Of a stretch of DNA of 64,000 nt, positions 55,064 to 64,000 are shown one piece after another; within the stretch, counting starts at the first letter, position 1; each line of letters starts with the position of its first letter. Under the pieces are notes generated by a model, which did not search any database, was not told the DNA's origin, and was given only the letters and a program-made list of their open reading frames with translations. The position numbers were made by a program, and so were the translations under genes. The stretch spans positions 1 through 64,000 of the forward strand of contig CAVRIA010000005.1 of NCBI GenBank assembly GCA_963721115.1. Direction: 5' to 3'. Origin of the DNA: CAVRIA01 sp963721115. Lineage in GTDB: Bacteria > Desulfobacterota > Binatia > HRBIN30 > CADEER01.

Positions 55064-55934
55064 CGGGTCGTTCTCCGGCCACATCCGGCGTGCCGCCGTA
55101 CTCGTCCATCAACCCGATCGTGACGCTGTCGACGTCCTCGACCGCGAGAACGATCAGAATCGGTCCGAAGACCTCCTCCTGAACCGCCTCGACGGCACCC
55201 ATCTTCATGAGCTCGAGCAGCGCGAGGAAGGTCACGATCACGAACCCGCGCGTCGAAGAGTCGCCGAACAGGCTGTCGAAGGTCAGCGTGCGGGCAACGC
55301 CGAGGCTGCGCAGAAGACCGCCGATGCGATCCGGAAGCGACACCGATTCCGCCTGCACCTCGTGCACGGGGTCGGGGCGGGCGCGCCGCAGCACGCCGCG
55401 GAACGCCTCCATGAGCTGCCAGACGGTGACCCGTACGGCCGGAAGGGCGTTCGGGTCGGGCTCGATCCCCTCGCCGCTGGGCTCGCGAGCGAAGACATCC
55501 CGCCGCAGCAGGGGCCGCGCGCCGAGCCCCTCCGCCGCCTCCCGATAGCGCTGGTACTCGAGCAGCTGTCGAACCAGATCGGCGCGCGGATCGGCCTCTT
55601 CGTCCTCGTCGGTCTCGGGCGAGGGGAGAAGCATGCGCGACTTGACCAGAGTGAGCGTCGCCGCCATGACGAGATACTCGCCGGCGACGTCGAGGTTGAG
55701 GTCGCGCATCAGGTCGAGATAGGCGAGGTACTGCTCGGTGACGGCCGCGATCGGAATGTGGGCGACGTCCACCTCGTTCTTCTTGATCAAATGAAGGAGG
55801 AGATCGAGCGGTCCTTCGAACAGGTCGAGACGGACGCGGTACGGCGCACGGGGGCCGGAGGGCTCCCCGGCCGGCTCGAGGGCACCCGAACCGTTGCCCT
55901 CTAGATCGCCATCCGCAGGGTGTCTCTCATCCAT
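55056..55934 (-). CDS. scpA: Segregation and condensation protein A
   Basis: The 292-residue protein contains YRVRLDLFEGPLDLLLHLIK then NEVDVAHIPIAAVTEQYLAYL, the ScpA N-terminal hallmark, followed by LVMAATLTLVKSRMLLPS. The C-terminal winged helix contains VTFLALLELMKMGAVEA. It is the kleisin subunit bridging the SMC heads. ATG at 55934 follows a GTG codon at 55937 that could also serve. It lies upstream of scpB and downstream of trpS with 36 bp spacing. Confidence 0.93.
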   Translation of the reverse strand: MDERHPADGDLEGNGSGALEPAGEPSGPRAPYRVRLDLFEGPLDLLLHLIKKNEVDVAHIPIAAVTEQYLAYLDLMRDLNLDVAGEYLVMAATLTLVKSRMLLPSPETDEDEEADPRADLVRQLLEYQRYREAAEGLGARPLLRRDVFAREPSGEGIEPDPNALPAVRVTVWQLMEAFRGVLRRARPDPVHEVQAESVSLPDRIGGLLRSLGVARTLTFDSLFGDSSTRGFVIVTFLALLELMKMGAVEAVQEEVFGPILIVLAVEDVDSVTIGLMDEYGGTPDVAGERPDE

Positions 55935-55970
55935 CACTCACCACCGATCGCAGCCTTCGCGCCTCGCCGC

Positions 55971-57002
55971 TCACAGCTTCATCGCCGAGCGGACGTCCGC
56001 CATCGTCTGCTCGGCGACGCGGCGAGCGTCCCGGTTCCCCGCTTCGAGCACCGCGGCGACCTCCGCGGGGCGCGTCTCCAGCTGCGCGCGCCGCTCCTGA
56101 ATGGGAGCCAGGTCGGCGATGACGTGCTTGATCATGATCTTTTTGCAGTCCAGACAGCCGATACCGGCGGTCCGGCAACCGGCCGTAACGTACTCGATCT
56201 CCTCTGGAGTGCAATAGATGCGGTGCAGGTTGAACGCCGGGCAGTCCTCGGGCTCGCCCGGGTCGTTGCGGCGCGCGCGCCGCGGGTCGGTCATCATGCG
56301 GCTCAGCTTGCCATCGATCGCCTCCGGCGTATCGGAAAGGTAGACGGCGTTGTTGTAGCTCTTGCTCATCTTGCGCCCGTCCGTGCCCGGGATCTTCGGC
56401 GACTCGGTGAGCAGCGCGTCGGGCTCGGGAAAGACCTCGCCATAGAGCCGATTGAAGCGGCGCGCCACCTCGCGGGTCATCTCCAGGTGCGGAACCTGGT
56501 CGATCCCGACCGGAACCCGGAGCGCCTTGTAGAGAAGAATGTCGGCCGACTGCAGCACCGGATAGCCGAGCAGACCGTAGTTGATCTGGGTCATCTGGGC
56601 GTCTTCGTCTCCTTCCCCGGAGATGAGGCCCAGCTCGCGCGCCTGCTCCTTGATGGTCGGATTGCGCAGCAGCCACGGCGTCGGCACGATCATCGACAGC
56701 AACAGGTGCAGCTCGGCGTGCTCCTTCACCGCCGACTGCCGGAAAACGACCACCTTCCGGGGGTCCAACCCCGCCGCCAGCCAGTCGATCAACATGTCGT
56801 GCGTGCTGGCACCGATACCGGCGGTGTCCTGATACCCGGTGGTCAACGCATGCCAGTCGGCGACGAAGAAGAAGCACTCCGCCTCGTCCTGCAGGCGGAT
56901 CCAGTTGCGCAGGGCCCCGAGAAGATGGCCGAGGTGCAACCGCCCGGTCGGCCGGCAACCGCTGACGACTCGCAAACGCTTCTCCCGCTGCTTCCCTTCC
57001 AC
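55971..57002 (-). CDS. trpS: Tryptophanyl-tRNA synthetase
   Basis: The 343-residue class Ic synthetase has the HIGH-like motif GRLHLGHLLGALRNW, FFVADWHALTTGYQDT, QSADILLYKALRVPVGIDQV, and the KMSKS motif DGRKMSKSYNNAVYLSD. The start is GTG at 57002 (EGKQREKRLRVVSGCRP), the only start close to the conserved core. It charges tRNA-Trp. It sits between scpA and the M50 protease in the housekeeping run. Confidence 0.95.
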   Translation of the reverse strand: MEGKQREKRLRVVSGCRPTGRLHLGHLLGALRNWIRLQDEAECFFFVADWHALTTGYQDTAGIGASTHDMLIDWLAAGLDPRKVVVFRQSAVKEHAELHLLLSMIVPTPWLLRNPTIKEQARELGLISGEGDEDAQMTQINYGLLGYPVLQSADILLYKALRVPVGIDQVPHLEMTREVARRFNRLYGEVFPEPDALLTESPKIPGTDGRKMSKSYNNAVYLSDTPEAIDGKLSRMMTDPRRARRNDPGEPEDCPAFNLHRIYCTPEEIEYVTAGCRTAGIGCLDCKKIMIKHVIADLAPIQERRAQLETRPAEVAAVLEAGNRDARRVAEQTMADVRSAMKL

Positions 57003-57033
57003 CTACCCGCCCCTTGCCGCCCGCCCCGCCCGG

Positions 57034-57666
57034 TCAGAGCAGGGCATGAAGCATGAAGGAGACCACCGGCCCGACGACACGCCCCAGGGTCCCGGTGAAC
57101 AGCAGAGCCATGACGATCAGCATGCCGTACGGCTCCAGACGCGAGAAGGCGATGGCCTGCGGCCGGGGGAGCAGGCCGGTGAGCACGCGCCCGCCGTCGA
57201 GCGGCAGGATCGGGATCATGTTGAACACCGCCAGCACCACGTTGATCTCCAGGCTATAGAGGGACATCAGCGCCAGAGGACCGGTCACCAACTGCCCGTT
57301 CTCCGCTCTCATCAGAGCGTGTAGGAGCGCGGCGCTGACGAGAGCCAGCGCGACGTTGGTGAGCGGACCCGCCAGCGCCACCTTGACCATGTCTCGCTTG
57401 GGATTTCGCAGATTGAGAAAGTTCACCGGAACCGGCTTTGCCCAGCCGAAGACGAAAGGAGAGCCGAGCGCGACGAGAAACAGCGGCAGGGCCACCGTGC
57501 CGACCGGATCGACGTGAGGGATCGGGTTCAGCGTCAGGCGGCCCCGCTGCGCCGCCGTCGGGTCGCCGAGCCGGTTGGCGACGAACCCATGCGCGACCTC
57601 GTGCAGAATGATGGCGATCAGGATCGGAGGAGCCCACAGGCAGATCTGCAGAATCGTGTGGTTCAT
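57034..57666 (-). CDS. M50-family site-2-protease-like metalloprotease
   Basis: The 210-residue membrane protein has the zinc motif HEVAH (in ILIAIILHEVAHGFVANRLG) near residue 22 and the second-helix motif NMIPILPLDGGRVLTGLLP with the Asp ligand. This is the short compact site-2-protease family without PDZ domain. It cleaves membrane proteins within the bilayer; no specific substrate is known. It lies between trpS and xerD with 31 and 55 bp gaps. Confidence 0.92.
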   Translation of the reverse strand: MNHTILQICLWAPPILIAIILHEVAHGFVANRLGDPTAAQRGRLTLNPIPHVDPVGTVALPLFLVALGSPFVFGWAKPVPVNFLNLRNPKRDMVKVALAGPLTNVALALVSAALLHALMRAENGQLVTGPLALMSLYSLEINVVLAVFNMIPILPLDGGRVLTGLLPRPQAIAFSRLEPYGMLIVMALLFTGTLGRVVGPVVSFMLHALL

Positions 57667-57721
57667 GTGCGACGAACGGTAGCAGAAAGGCCTTTCGGGT
57701 CCTAGTCCGCCGAGCCCGCCT

Positions 57722-58607
57722 TCAGCCCCGCGGGTGGTACTTGCGGTGCACCTCCCGCAGGCGGTCTCGCGCCACGTGCGTGTAGATCTCCGTCGTGCCG
57801 ATGTCGGCGTGCCCGAGCATCAACTGGACGGCGCGCAGGTCGGCGCCTCCCTCCACCAGATGCGTCGCGAAGGCGTGCCGCAGGGTATGCGGGCTGATCC
57901 GTCCCTCGACCTCCGCCTGGCGAACCCGACGGCGCAGGCGCTGCCAGAAGCCTTGCCGCGTCATCGGCCGCGCGGCACCGGTCACGAACAGGTGCGGGCT
58001 CAGGCGCCGGCCCAGGATGCGCGGCCTGGCGTCGCGCAGATAGGCCAGGACGCGGTCGCGCGCATAGCTGCCGATCGGCACGGCTCTCTCCTTGCGGCCC
58101 TTGCCGACGACGGTGAGATAGTTGGCCTCGAGATTGACCTGACTGGTCTTGAGAGAGACGACCTCGGACACGCGCAGCCCGGTCGGCATAGACCAGCTCG
58201 ATCATGGCCAGGTCGCGCTGCACCAGCGGATCGTCCTCGGCGCCGACCAGTAGCTGGAGCACGGCGGCGCGCCCCATCGAGTGCGGCAAGCGGCGGCCGA
58301 GGCGCGGCCGGCGCAGCTCGCGGCTCGGGTCCGAGGCGATCACCCCTTCCCGCAGAAGAAAGCGGAACAGCCCGCGCACCGCCGCCAGCGCCCGCGCCCG
58401 GCTGCGGGCGGACAGGCCGCGTCGCTGCGCCGCCTCCAGAAAGCCGACGATGTGGCCCGGCAGGACGTCGGCGGGCGAGGCGACCCCCTGCTCCTCGAGC
58501 GCCTCGACCAGGGCCGCGCAGTCGCGCCCGTACGCCGCCAGGGTGTGCTGCGATACCCGGCGCTCCGCCGCCAGGTACTGCATGTAGCGATCGACCGCCT
58601 CGTCCAC
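57722..58607 (-). CDS. xerD: Tyrosine recombinase XerD, one frameshift
   Basis: The GTG at 58607 has GAGGAGG just upstream. The first frame (VDEAVDRYMQYLAAERRVSQ then HTLAAYGRDCAALVEAL) is the core-binding domain. After one extra base near 58184 the catalytic domain follows: TGLRVSEVVSLK (Arg), SPHTLRHAFATHLVEGGADL (His-x2-Arg), LGHADIGTTEIYTHV (His and Tyr). All catalytic residues are intact if the base is removed. Dimer resolution of the chromosome needs XerD, so this is probably a sequencing indel. Confidence 0.9.
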
Positions 58608-58647
58608 GCCCCCTCCTCGACCGAGACCCCTGCACCGCGCCCGGGCG

Positions 58648-61401
58648 TCACCCGCCCGCCTCGGCCTCCTGCCGCTCGCCGCCGGTGGCCTCGAAGTGCC
58701 GCGCCGCCAGGGGCTCGAGCTCCGCCAACAACGTCTCCTCGATATGCCGAAGCCGCTCCGGGTCCTCGATCTTGCGCCCCCTCGAATCGGAGACGTAGAA
58801 CACGTCGAGAACGCGGTCGACACTGGTGGTGATCTTCGCCAGATGAATCGACAGGTCGAGGTGAAACAGCGCGTTGGTGATCGTGAACAGCACGCCCACC
58901 CGATCCTGCGTGTACACGTCGATGACCGTGAAGTCCTCCGAGACGCGATTGTCGATCTCCACCTTGCTCGGCACCCGGGGCACGAACTTCTCCCCCAGCA
59001 CCGAAGGGCGCGCGGCGGCGGCGACCATCGCCTCCACGTCCAGCTCCCCGGCCAGCACCTTCGCCACGGCGACCTGGATGCGCTCCCAACGGTCGTCGCT
59101 GCGCGCGATGGCGGCGCGATCGAGATGGGAGACGCGAAAGACGTCCAGGGCGACACCCGTCCCGCCGGTCGTGATACGCGCCTTGACGATGTTCATTCCG
59201 CTGGCGCGCAGCACTCCGGTCAGCTTGGAGAACAGCCCGGGGCGATCCCGCGTGACGACGGTGAACTCGCTGAACTCCCGCTCCGGATGATGGGCGATGT
59301 GGGTGACCAGCGGATCCTCGTCGAGACCGCGAACGAGGAAGAAGTGGCGCGGGATGTCCTCCTCCGGGGTGCTGAGAAAATATCGGTCCGGCATGTCCAC
59401 CAGGAAGCGCTGCAGCGCTTCGCCTCCCTCCGGGCCGACGCTGGCCGCCACCCGCTCGCGCACGCGCCGCGCGCGCTCCGCCTGGTTGCGCTCCGCCATC
59501 ACGCCGCGCTCGAAGACGTCCACCGTCAGCTCGTACAGCTCGCGCAGCAGCATGTCCTGCCAGCTGTTCCACAGGATGGGATTGGTGGCGCACAGATCGG
59601 CGAAGGTGAGCACGTAGAGCTTCTGAAGGCTGGCCAGGGTCCCGACGGTCTTGGCGAAGTCGGTCACCAGCTTCGGGTCGTGGATGTCCCGGCGGGTGGC
59701 GAGATGGTGCATCAACAAGTGATGGCGCACCAGAAAATCGAGCTGTCCCGCGTCGTCGGCGTGAAGATTCATGCGCTGCGCGACCCGGCTCGCGATCTCC
59801 GCGCCGCGATTGGAATGGTCGCCGCCCTGCCCCTTGCCGGCGTCGTGAAACAACATCGCCAAATAGAGGATATCGACCTTGTCGACCTCGCGCATGACCT
59901 CGGTCGGCAGCGGCGCGACGTCCTTGCACTCGCCGAGGCGCAGCCGCTCGAGCATTCGCACCCCGCGCAGCGTGTGCTCGTCGACCGTGTAGATGTGGTA
60001 GCGGTCGTACTGCGCCATGCAGCGCAGGTCGCTGAACTCCGGCAGAAAGGCGTCGAGCACGTCCAGCTTGTGCATCTCGTGCAGCGAGTCGTACACGCCG
60101 TTCTTCCAACCCAGCACGTCGAGAAAGGCGGCGACGGTGGCCGGGTCGCGGCGAGCTCGATCGTCGATCAGGCCGGCGTGCCGGCGCACCAGAACGCGCG
60201 TGGCGTTGCCGAGCCGCACGCCGTGCCTCTGCACGTCGGCGAAGATCCGCACCAGCTTGCTCGGATCGGCGCGGAAGGTCGCCGGGTCGCCGACGACCAG
60301 CTCCGGTCCGGCGATGCGAACCCCGGGACGGATCTCCCGACCGCCCAGCTTGCCGAGCAGCCGGTACGGCGACGAGCGCTCGACGCAGCGGCCGATGATG
60401 TCGTCCGAGAAGCGGTTCACCACCGCCGCGTGCAGGTAGTAGAGCCGCATGAACTGCTCCACGCCCTTGGTCCGCCCGTCGTCGCGAAAGCCGAGGTCCG
60501 CGGCGATGCGCTCCTGGTGCTCGAAGGTCAGCTGGTCCTGGTGCTGTCCGGTCTCGAAGTGCAGGGCGTTGCGGACTCGCCACAGAAAGTCCTGCGCCGC
60601 CTCGACCTCGTCGCGCTCCCGCTCGGTGATCACGCCCTTCTGGACCAGATCCCCGATCGACTTGATCTTGAACTTGACCTTGGCGAGCCACATCGCCGTG
60701 TGGATGTCGCGCAGGCCGCCCTCCCCTTCCTTGAGTTGCGGCTCGACCAGGTAGACGGAGTCGCCGTAGCGCCTGTGCCGCTCCTCGTTCTCGGTCACTT
60801 TCTCGCGGAAGAAGCGGGCGCTGTTGCGCTTCAGGATCTCGCTCTCCATGAGGACGACGAACTCCGCGTGCAGCGGCTCGTCGCCCGCCAGGAAGCGCGT
60901 GTCCAGCAGGGCGGTCTTCACCTTGAAGTCGCGCCCCGCCAGGCGCACGCAGTCGCGCAGGTTGCGCATCGCATGGCCGACGGTCAGCCCCGTGTCCCAC
61001 AGCGCGTACAGGATCTTCTCGGTCACCGTCTCGACGAACGCGTCGGGGCGATGCGGGTAGAGAAACAGCAGGTCGATGTCCGAGCAGGGGTTCAGCTCGC
61101 CGCGCCCGTACCCGCCCTGCGCGACCATGGCGCAGCGCTGGTTCAGCACCGCGTAGCGCTCCGCATAGCTGGCGCGCGCCGCGTCGTAGATGGTCTGGAT
61201 GACGTGGTCGACCACCCGGGTGTAGCGCTCCACGATGACGCGCCCCGAGGCGCCGGCCTCGTGCTCCGCGTAGAGCATCTCCTTCGCCCGCGTCAGGTAG
61301 TCGCGGGCCTCGCGTCCCCAGGCGGTCTGGAGGCGCAGGGACCCGAGAGCGGGAAGCGGCTCGAAGCGGAGAACGGGGGTTTGTGGGCCGGTGGCGTTCA
61401 T
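58648..61401 (-). CDS. glnD: [Protein-PII] uridylyltransferase
   Basis: The 917-residue protein has a nucleotidyltransferase domain (YGRGELNPCSDIDLLFLYP, GDG/S-D-x-D type), the PII-binding linker (VYLVEPQLKEGEGGLRDIHT), an HD domain (AMLFHDAGKGQGGDHSNRGA) and two C-terminal ACT domains (FTVVTRDRPGLFSKLTGVLR and VIDVYTQDRVGVLFTITNAL). It uridylylates PII under low glutamine and reverses this through the HD domain, controlling nitrogen assimilation. Length matches the family. It sits between xerD and amiC in the housekeeping run. Confidence 0.95.
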   Translation of the reverse strand: MNATGPQTPVLRFEPLPALGSLRLQTAWGREARDYLTRAKEMLYAEHEAGASGRVIVERYTRVVDHVIQTIYDAARASYAERYAVLNQRCAMVAQGGYGRGELNPCSDIDLLFLYPHRPDAFVETVTEKILYALWDTGLTVGHAMRNLRDCVRLAGRDFKVKTALLDTRFLAGDEPLHAEFVVLMESEILKRNSARFFREKVTENEERHRRYGDSVYLVEPQLKEGEGGLRDIHTAMWLAKVKFKIKSIGDLVQKGVITERERDEVEAAQDFLWRVRNALHFETGQHQDQLTFEHQERIAADLGFRDDGRTKGVEQFMRLYYLHAAVVNRFSDDIIGRCVERSSPYRLLGKLGGREIRPGVRIAGPELVVGDPATFRADPSKLVRIFADVQRHGVRLGNATRVLVRRHAGLIDDRARRDPATVAAFLDVLGWKNGVYDSLHEMHKLDVLDAFLPEFSDLRCMAQYDRYHIYTVDEHTLRGVRMLERLRLGECKDVAPLPTEVMREVDKVDILYLAMLFHDAGKGQGGDHSNRGAEIASRVAQRMNLHADDAGQLDFLVRHHLLMHHLATRRDIHDPKLVTDFAKTVGTLASLQKLYVLTFADLCATNPILWNSWQDMLLRELYELTVDVFERGVMAERNQAERARRVRERVAASVGPEGGEALQRFLVDMPDRYFLSTPEEDIPRHFFLVRGLDEDPLVTHIAHHPEREFSEFTVVTRDRPGLFSKLTGVLRASGMNIVKARITTGGTGVALDVFRVSHLDRAAIARSDDRWERIQVAVAKVLAGELDVEAMVAAAARPSVLGEKFVPRVPSKVEIDNRVSEDFTVIDVYTQDRVGVLFTITNALFHLDLSIHLAKITTSVDRVLDVFYVSDSRGRKIEDPERLRHIEETLLAELEPLAARHFEATGGERQEAEAGG

Positions 61402-62646
61402 TCAGAGTGTCGCGGCTGCGGCGGCATTGTCCTCGAATTCGACGATGCCGCGCAAGAGCCCCTCCGCGAGAGCCGCGCGGTAGGCCGGTCGACCGAGAGC
61501 GCGGCACTCGCGGGCCTGGGTCAGAAAGGAGATCTCGACCAGAACGGCGGGCATGCCGGCGCCGACCAGAACGTAGAAGGGACCGGGCTTCACCCCCAGA
61601 TCGCGCACCTCCCCGCCGCGCTGGCGGGTGGCCTCGGCCACCACGGCGCTCTGGATGCGTCGCGCCAAGAGCAGCGACTCCTGAATCTTGTAGCTCTGGA
61701 TCATGTCGCTGACGATCCACGAGACGTCCGCCCGGCGCGGCGCCCGGCCGGTCATGTAGGTCAGGTTGTTCTCCATTTTCGCCAGCCGGATGGTCGCCCT
61801 GTTGTCGGAGTTGCTCAGGTAGTAGGTCTCGATCCCGGCCGCCTCGGGATCGAGGCTGGCGTTGGCGTGGATCGAAACGAAGAGATCGGCCCGCAACGCG
61901 TTGGCGCGCACGGCGCGCTCTTCCAGCGACACGAACACGTCGCGGTCTCTGGTCAGCACCACCCGGTAGCCGCGTGCCTCGAGAAGAGGCCGCAGGCGGC
62001 GCGCCACGTCGAGGACGACGTCCTTCTCCGGCGTGCCGTCCACTCCGCGCGCGCCCGGATCCTCGCCTCCGTGCCCCGGGTCGAGGACCACGGTGAGTGC
62101 CCGAGCGCCTGCGGCCCGCGGCGGCGTCCGCGGCGCGATGCCCGGGAGCCGCGATGCCTCACCGCGCGCGGGTGGGAGCGGCGACGCCCGTGCCGTGCGG
62201 GGCAGCGGCCGCGCGTCGCCGCGCACGTCGACGATCAGGCGAAAGGGATCGAGCATGGGAAAGGCGAGCGGGTCGCGCAACCCCGGGACGTCGAGGATGA
62301 GTCGCGCCAGATCGGACGACACCTGCGTGGCGCGCAGGCGCAGCAGCGGGCCACCCGCCGGCGACAACTGCGGCGCCTCGCCGCGCGGCAGCCGCGTCCC
62401 GTGCAGGTCCACGTACAGCCGCGCCGGGGTTCGGGTCGCGGCGTCGGCCGGCACGACCTTGAGGTCGTATCGCACCCGGTGCGTCAGCTCGATGACCAAC
62501 CGCGTGTAGTCGTCGGCGACGATCGGGCGGATCTGGCGCAGCTCGGCCGGCCTCCCGGCCGCGGCCGGCGCCGCGATTCCCAGAGCCGGCAGCAGCCACA
62601 GCGCCGCGATCAGCCCGCGCTTCGCGCCGGCGCGCCGCCGTTCCAT
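61402..62646 (-). CDS. amiC: N-acetylmuramoyl-L-alanine amidase with AMIN domain
   Basis: The 414-residue protein has a signal peptide (GLIAALWLLPALGIAAPAAA), an AMIN domain (residues 30-150; RLVIELTHRVRYDLKVVPAD) and an amidase_3 domain: VVLDPGHGGEDPGARG (His, Glu zinc ligands), DLFVSIHANASLDPEAAG (second His) and PAVLVEISFLTQ (catalytic Glu). It cleaves septal peptidoglycan stem peptides during cell separation. Its ATG at 62646 overlaps the mutS stop (TGATG), so they are translationally linked. Confidence 0.94.
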   Translation of the reverse strand: MERRRAGAKRGLIAALWLLPALGIAAPAAAGRPAELRQIRPIVADDYTRLVIELTHRVRYDLKVVPADAATRTPARLYVDLHGTRLPRGEAPQLSPAGGPLLRLRATQVSSDLARLILDVPGLRDPLAFPMLDPFRLIVDVRGDARPLPRTARASPLPPARGEASRLPGIAPRTPPRAAGARALTVVLDPGHGGEDPGARGVDGTPEKDVVLDVARRLRPLLEARGYRVVLTRDRDVFVSLEERAVRANALRADLFVSIHANASLDPEAAGIETYYLSNSDNRATIRLAKMENNLTYMTGRAPRRADVSWIVSDMIQSYKIQESLLLARRIQSAVVAEATRQRGGEVRDLGVKPGPFYVLVGAGMPAVLVEISFLTQARECRALGRPAYRAALAEGLLRGIVEFEDNAAAAATL

Positions 62647-64000
62647 CACACCCTTCGCCCGCGCCGCGCCTGCTGGACCAGCTCGTTCAACCGGGTGAGG
62701 GCGTCGACCGGCGTCAGCCCGTTCACGTCGATGGCGGCCAGCTCCTCGCACAGGCGCTGCTCGGCGGCGGCGAACAGACCGAGCTGGCGCGCGCCCGGCG
62801 GCTCGTCCCCCTGCGCCAGGCGCGGTTGTCCTGCGTCGTTCAGCTCGCTCGACTCGAGATTGGCGAGGATCTGCCTGGCACGGCCGATGATCGAGTCCGG
62901 CACGCCGGCCAGACGCGCCACCTGGATACCGTAGCTCTGGCTGGCCGGCCCCGGAACGATGCGGCGCAGGAAGACGACCTCGCCCTTCCACTCCCGCACC
63001 GCGACCGAGAAGTTGTGCACGCGCTCCTTGCTGCGCGCCAGGTCCGTCAGCTCGTGGTAGTGGGTGGCGAAGAGCACGAGCGGCCGCCCGGCGGCGTGAT
63101 CGTGCATGTGCTCGGCCACGGCCCAGGCGATGGAGATGCCGTCGAAGGTGCTGGTGCCGCGTCCGATCTCGTCGAGAATGGCGAGACTGCGACCGCTCAG
63201 CCGGCGCAGGATGTCGGCGGTCTCCTTCATCTCGACCATGAAGGTGGACTCGCCGCCGGCGAGATTGTCCGAGGCGCCGATGCGGGTGAACAGGCGGTCG
63301 ACCACCCCGATCTCGGCCTTTGCGGCGGGAACGTAGGCCCCCATCTGCGCCAGCAGGACGATCAGGGCCACCTGCCGGAGATACGTCGACTTGCCGGCCA
63401 TGTTGGGCCCGGTCAGGATCAAGATCTGCTGCGCGTCCGGATCGAGCTGGCAATCGTTGGCGACGAACCCGCCGCGCCCGGCCATCGCCTCGACGACGGG
63501 ATGTCGGCCCTCCTCGATGAGCAGGCGGCGATCCCGCGTCACCTGCGGGCGGCAGTAGCGACGCCGCTCCGCGACCAGAGCCAGCCCCGCGAAGACGTCG
63601 ATCCGGGCCAGAGCGCCGGCGGTGCGCGAGAGCGAAGCGTGCTCCGCGGCGACGTCGGTCACCAGCGCCGCGAGGAGCTCGGCTTCCACGGCCGCCAGGC
63701 GCTCTTCGGCACCGAGCACCCTGGCCTCGTACGTCTCGAGCTCGGGGGTGACGAAGCGCTCGGCATTGGCGAGCGTCTGCTTGCGGCGATACTCGGGCGG
63801 CACCAGCGGCAGGTTCGGCTTCGTCACCTCGATGTAGTAGCCGAACACCTGATTGTAGCGCACCTTGAGCGAGGCGATCCCGGTGCGCTCGCGCTCGCGG
63901 CGCTCGAACTCGGAGAAGAAACGTTTGCCGCTGTGGGCCAGGTCGCGCAGCTCGTCGACGCGGGTGTCGAACCCGGCGCGGATCAGGCCTCCGGCGCGCG
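62646..64000 (-). CDS. mutS: DNA mismatch repair protein MutS, C-terminal part
   Basis: The frame enters from the right edge (GLIRAGFDTRVDELRDLAHS) and contains the ATPase domain: ILTGPNMAGKSTYLRQVALI (Walker A), ESTFMVEMKETADILRRLSG, SLAILDEIGRGTSTFDGISI (Walker B/D-loop) and LVLFATHYHELTDLA. MutS recognises mismatches and signals MutL. The N-terminal mismatch-binding part lies beyond 64000. About 452 residues are visible. Confidence 0.96.
   Translation of the reverse strand, partial: RAGGLIRAGFDTRVDELRDLAHSGKRFFSEFERRERERTGIASLKVRYNQVFGYYIEVTKPNLPLVPPEYRRKQTLANAERFVTPELETYEARVLGAEERLAAVEAELLAALVTDVAAEHASLSRTAGALARIDVFAGLALVAERRRYCRPQVTRDRRLLIEEGRHPVVEAMAGRGGFVANDCQLDPDAQQILILTGPNMAGKSTYLRQVALIVLLAQMGAYVPAAKAEIGVVDRLFTRIGASDNLAGGESTFMVEMKETADILRRLSGRSLAILDEIGRGTSTFDGISIAWAVAEHMHDHAAGRPLVLFATHYHELTDLARSKERVHNFSVAVREWKGEVVFLRRIVPGPASQSYGIQVARLAGVPDSIIGRARQILANLESSELNDAGQPRLAQGDEPPGARQLGLFAAAEQRLCEELAAIDVNGLTPVDALTRLNELVQQARRGRRV

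Noticed and set aside
58696..62934. 1412-residue open frame on the plus strand, antisense to glnD and amiC
   Set aside because: It mirrors well-supported conserved genes on the minus strand. Long antisense frames are expected in GC-rich DNA, and its residues show no domain pattern.

Overview
The window is GC-rich bacterial chromosome with dense, strand-switching genes. The right end carries a conserved housekeeping run (mutS, amiC, glnD, xerD, M50 protease, trpS, scpA, scpB, rluB). The gene content suggests an uncultivated lineage of the deltaproteobacterial/Binatota (Candidatus Binatia) type: secreted proteins carry a lineage-typical repeat module (KLLLK...FKYxD...LLKGG), and there are F420-type LLM and short Old Yellow Enzyme oxidoreductases. 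This placement is inference from gene content only. Many genes carry single-base frameshifts, including the housekeeping xerD. Part of this is therefore probably uncorrected sequencing or assembly error rather than true pseudogenisation.

Layout. 0-3.7 kb: a decayed zone with a DUF1566 target-like domain, a truncated Avd-like four-helix protein (a diversity-generating-retroelement footprint without reverse transcriptase), two GGGACG palindromes, a frameshifted secreted repeat protein, a Phd/VapC toxin-antitoxin pair and a broken HigA. 3.7-12 kb: a lipoprotein, a small protein, YaiI, a secreted esterase flanked by P450 and slipin remnants, a GH144/glycoamylase-like lipoprotein, and an Old Yellow Enzyme. 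11.9-25.2 kb: an intact initiator tRNA followed by about 12 kb bracketed by duplicated pieces of the tRNA-fMet/ydbH junction. This arrangement is what Campbell-type insertion of a circular element would leave. Inside are a nucleotidyltransferase, a Cys-rich lipoprotein, a cyclase-ATPase-TPR regulator and a frameshift-rich isoprenoid-type cluster (polyprenyl synthase, amine-oxidase-like FAD enzyme, saccharopine-dehydrogenase-like enzyme, divergent ADC-like gene).

25-29 kb: ydbH with a fused ynbE-ydbL gene (outer-membrane lipid homeostasis), then a methyltransferase-glycosylase DNA repair fusion whose glycosylase core is deleted. 29.5-39.5 kb: a tightly overlapping minus-strand glycan operon (sulfotransferase, flippase-like membrane protein, two methyltransferases, GT2, WecE-type sugar aminotransferase, two large membrane glycosyltransferase-like proteins). 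40-43.6 kb: a MASE1 histidine kinase, a TetR regulator with a candidate operator, then debris: a molybdopterin oxidoreductase N-terminus and two complementary half-SDR genes separated by a 34-nt poly(A). 43.6-51 kb: four SGNH/GDSL hydrolases, a GT4 glycosyltransferase and two copies of an unrecognised small protein with an LPFGxEGFD tail, one translationally coupled to an SGNH hydrolase. 51-52.6 kb: a frameshifted amidohydrolase and repeat-rich intergenic DNA. 52.6-64 kb: an LLM oxidoreductase and the housekeeping run.

The most novel signals are the small LPFGxEGFD protein linked to SGNH hydrolases, the tRNA-fMet/ydbH duplication around the 12-kb insert, the DGR footprint, and the truncated Ogt-AlkA fusion.
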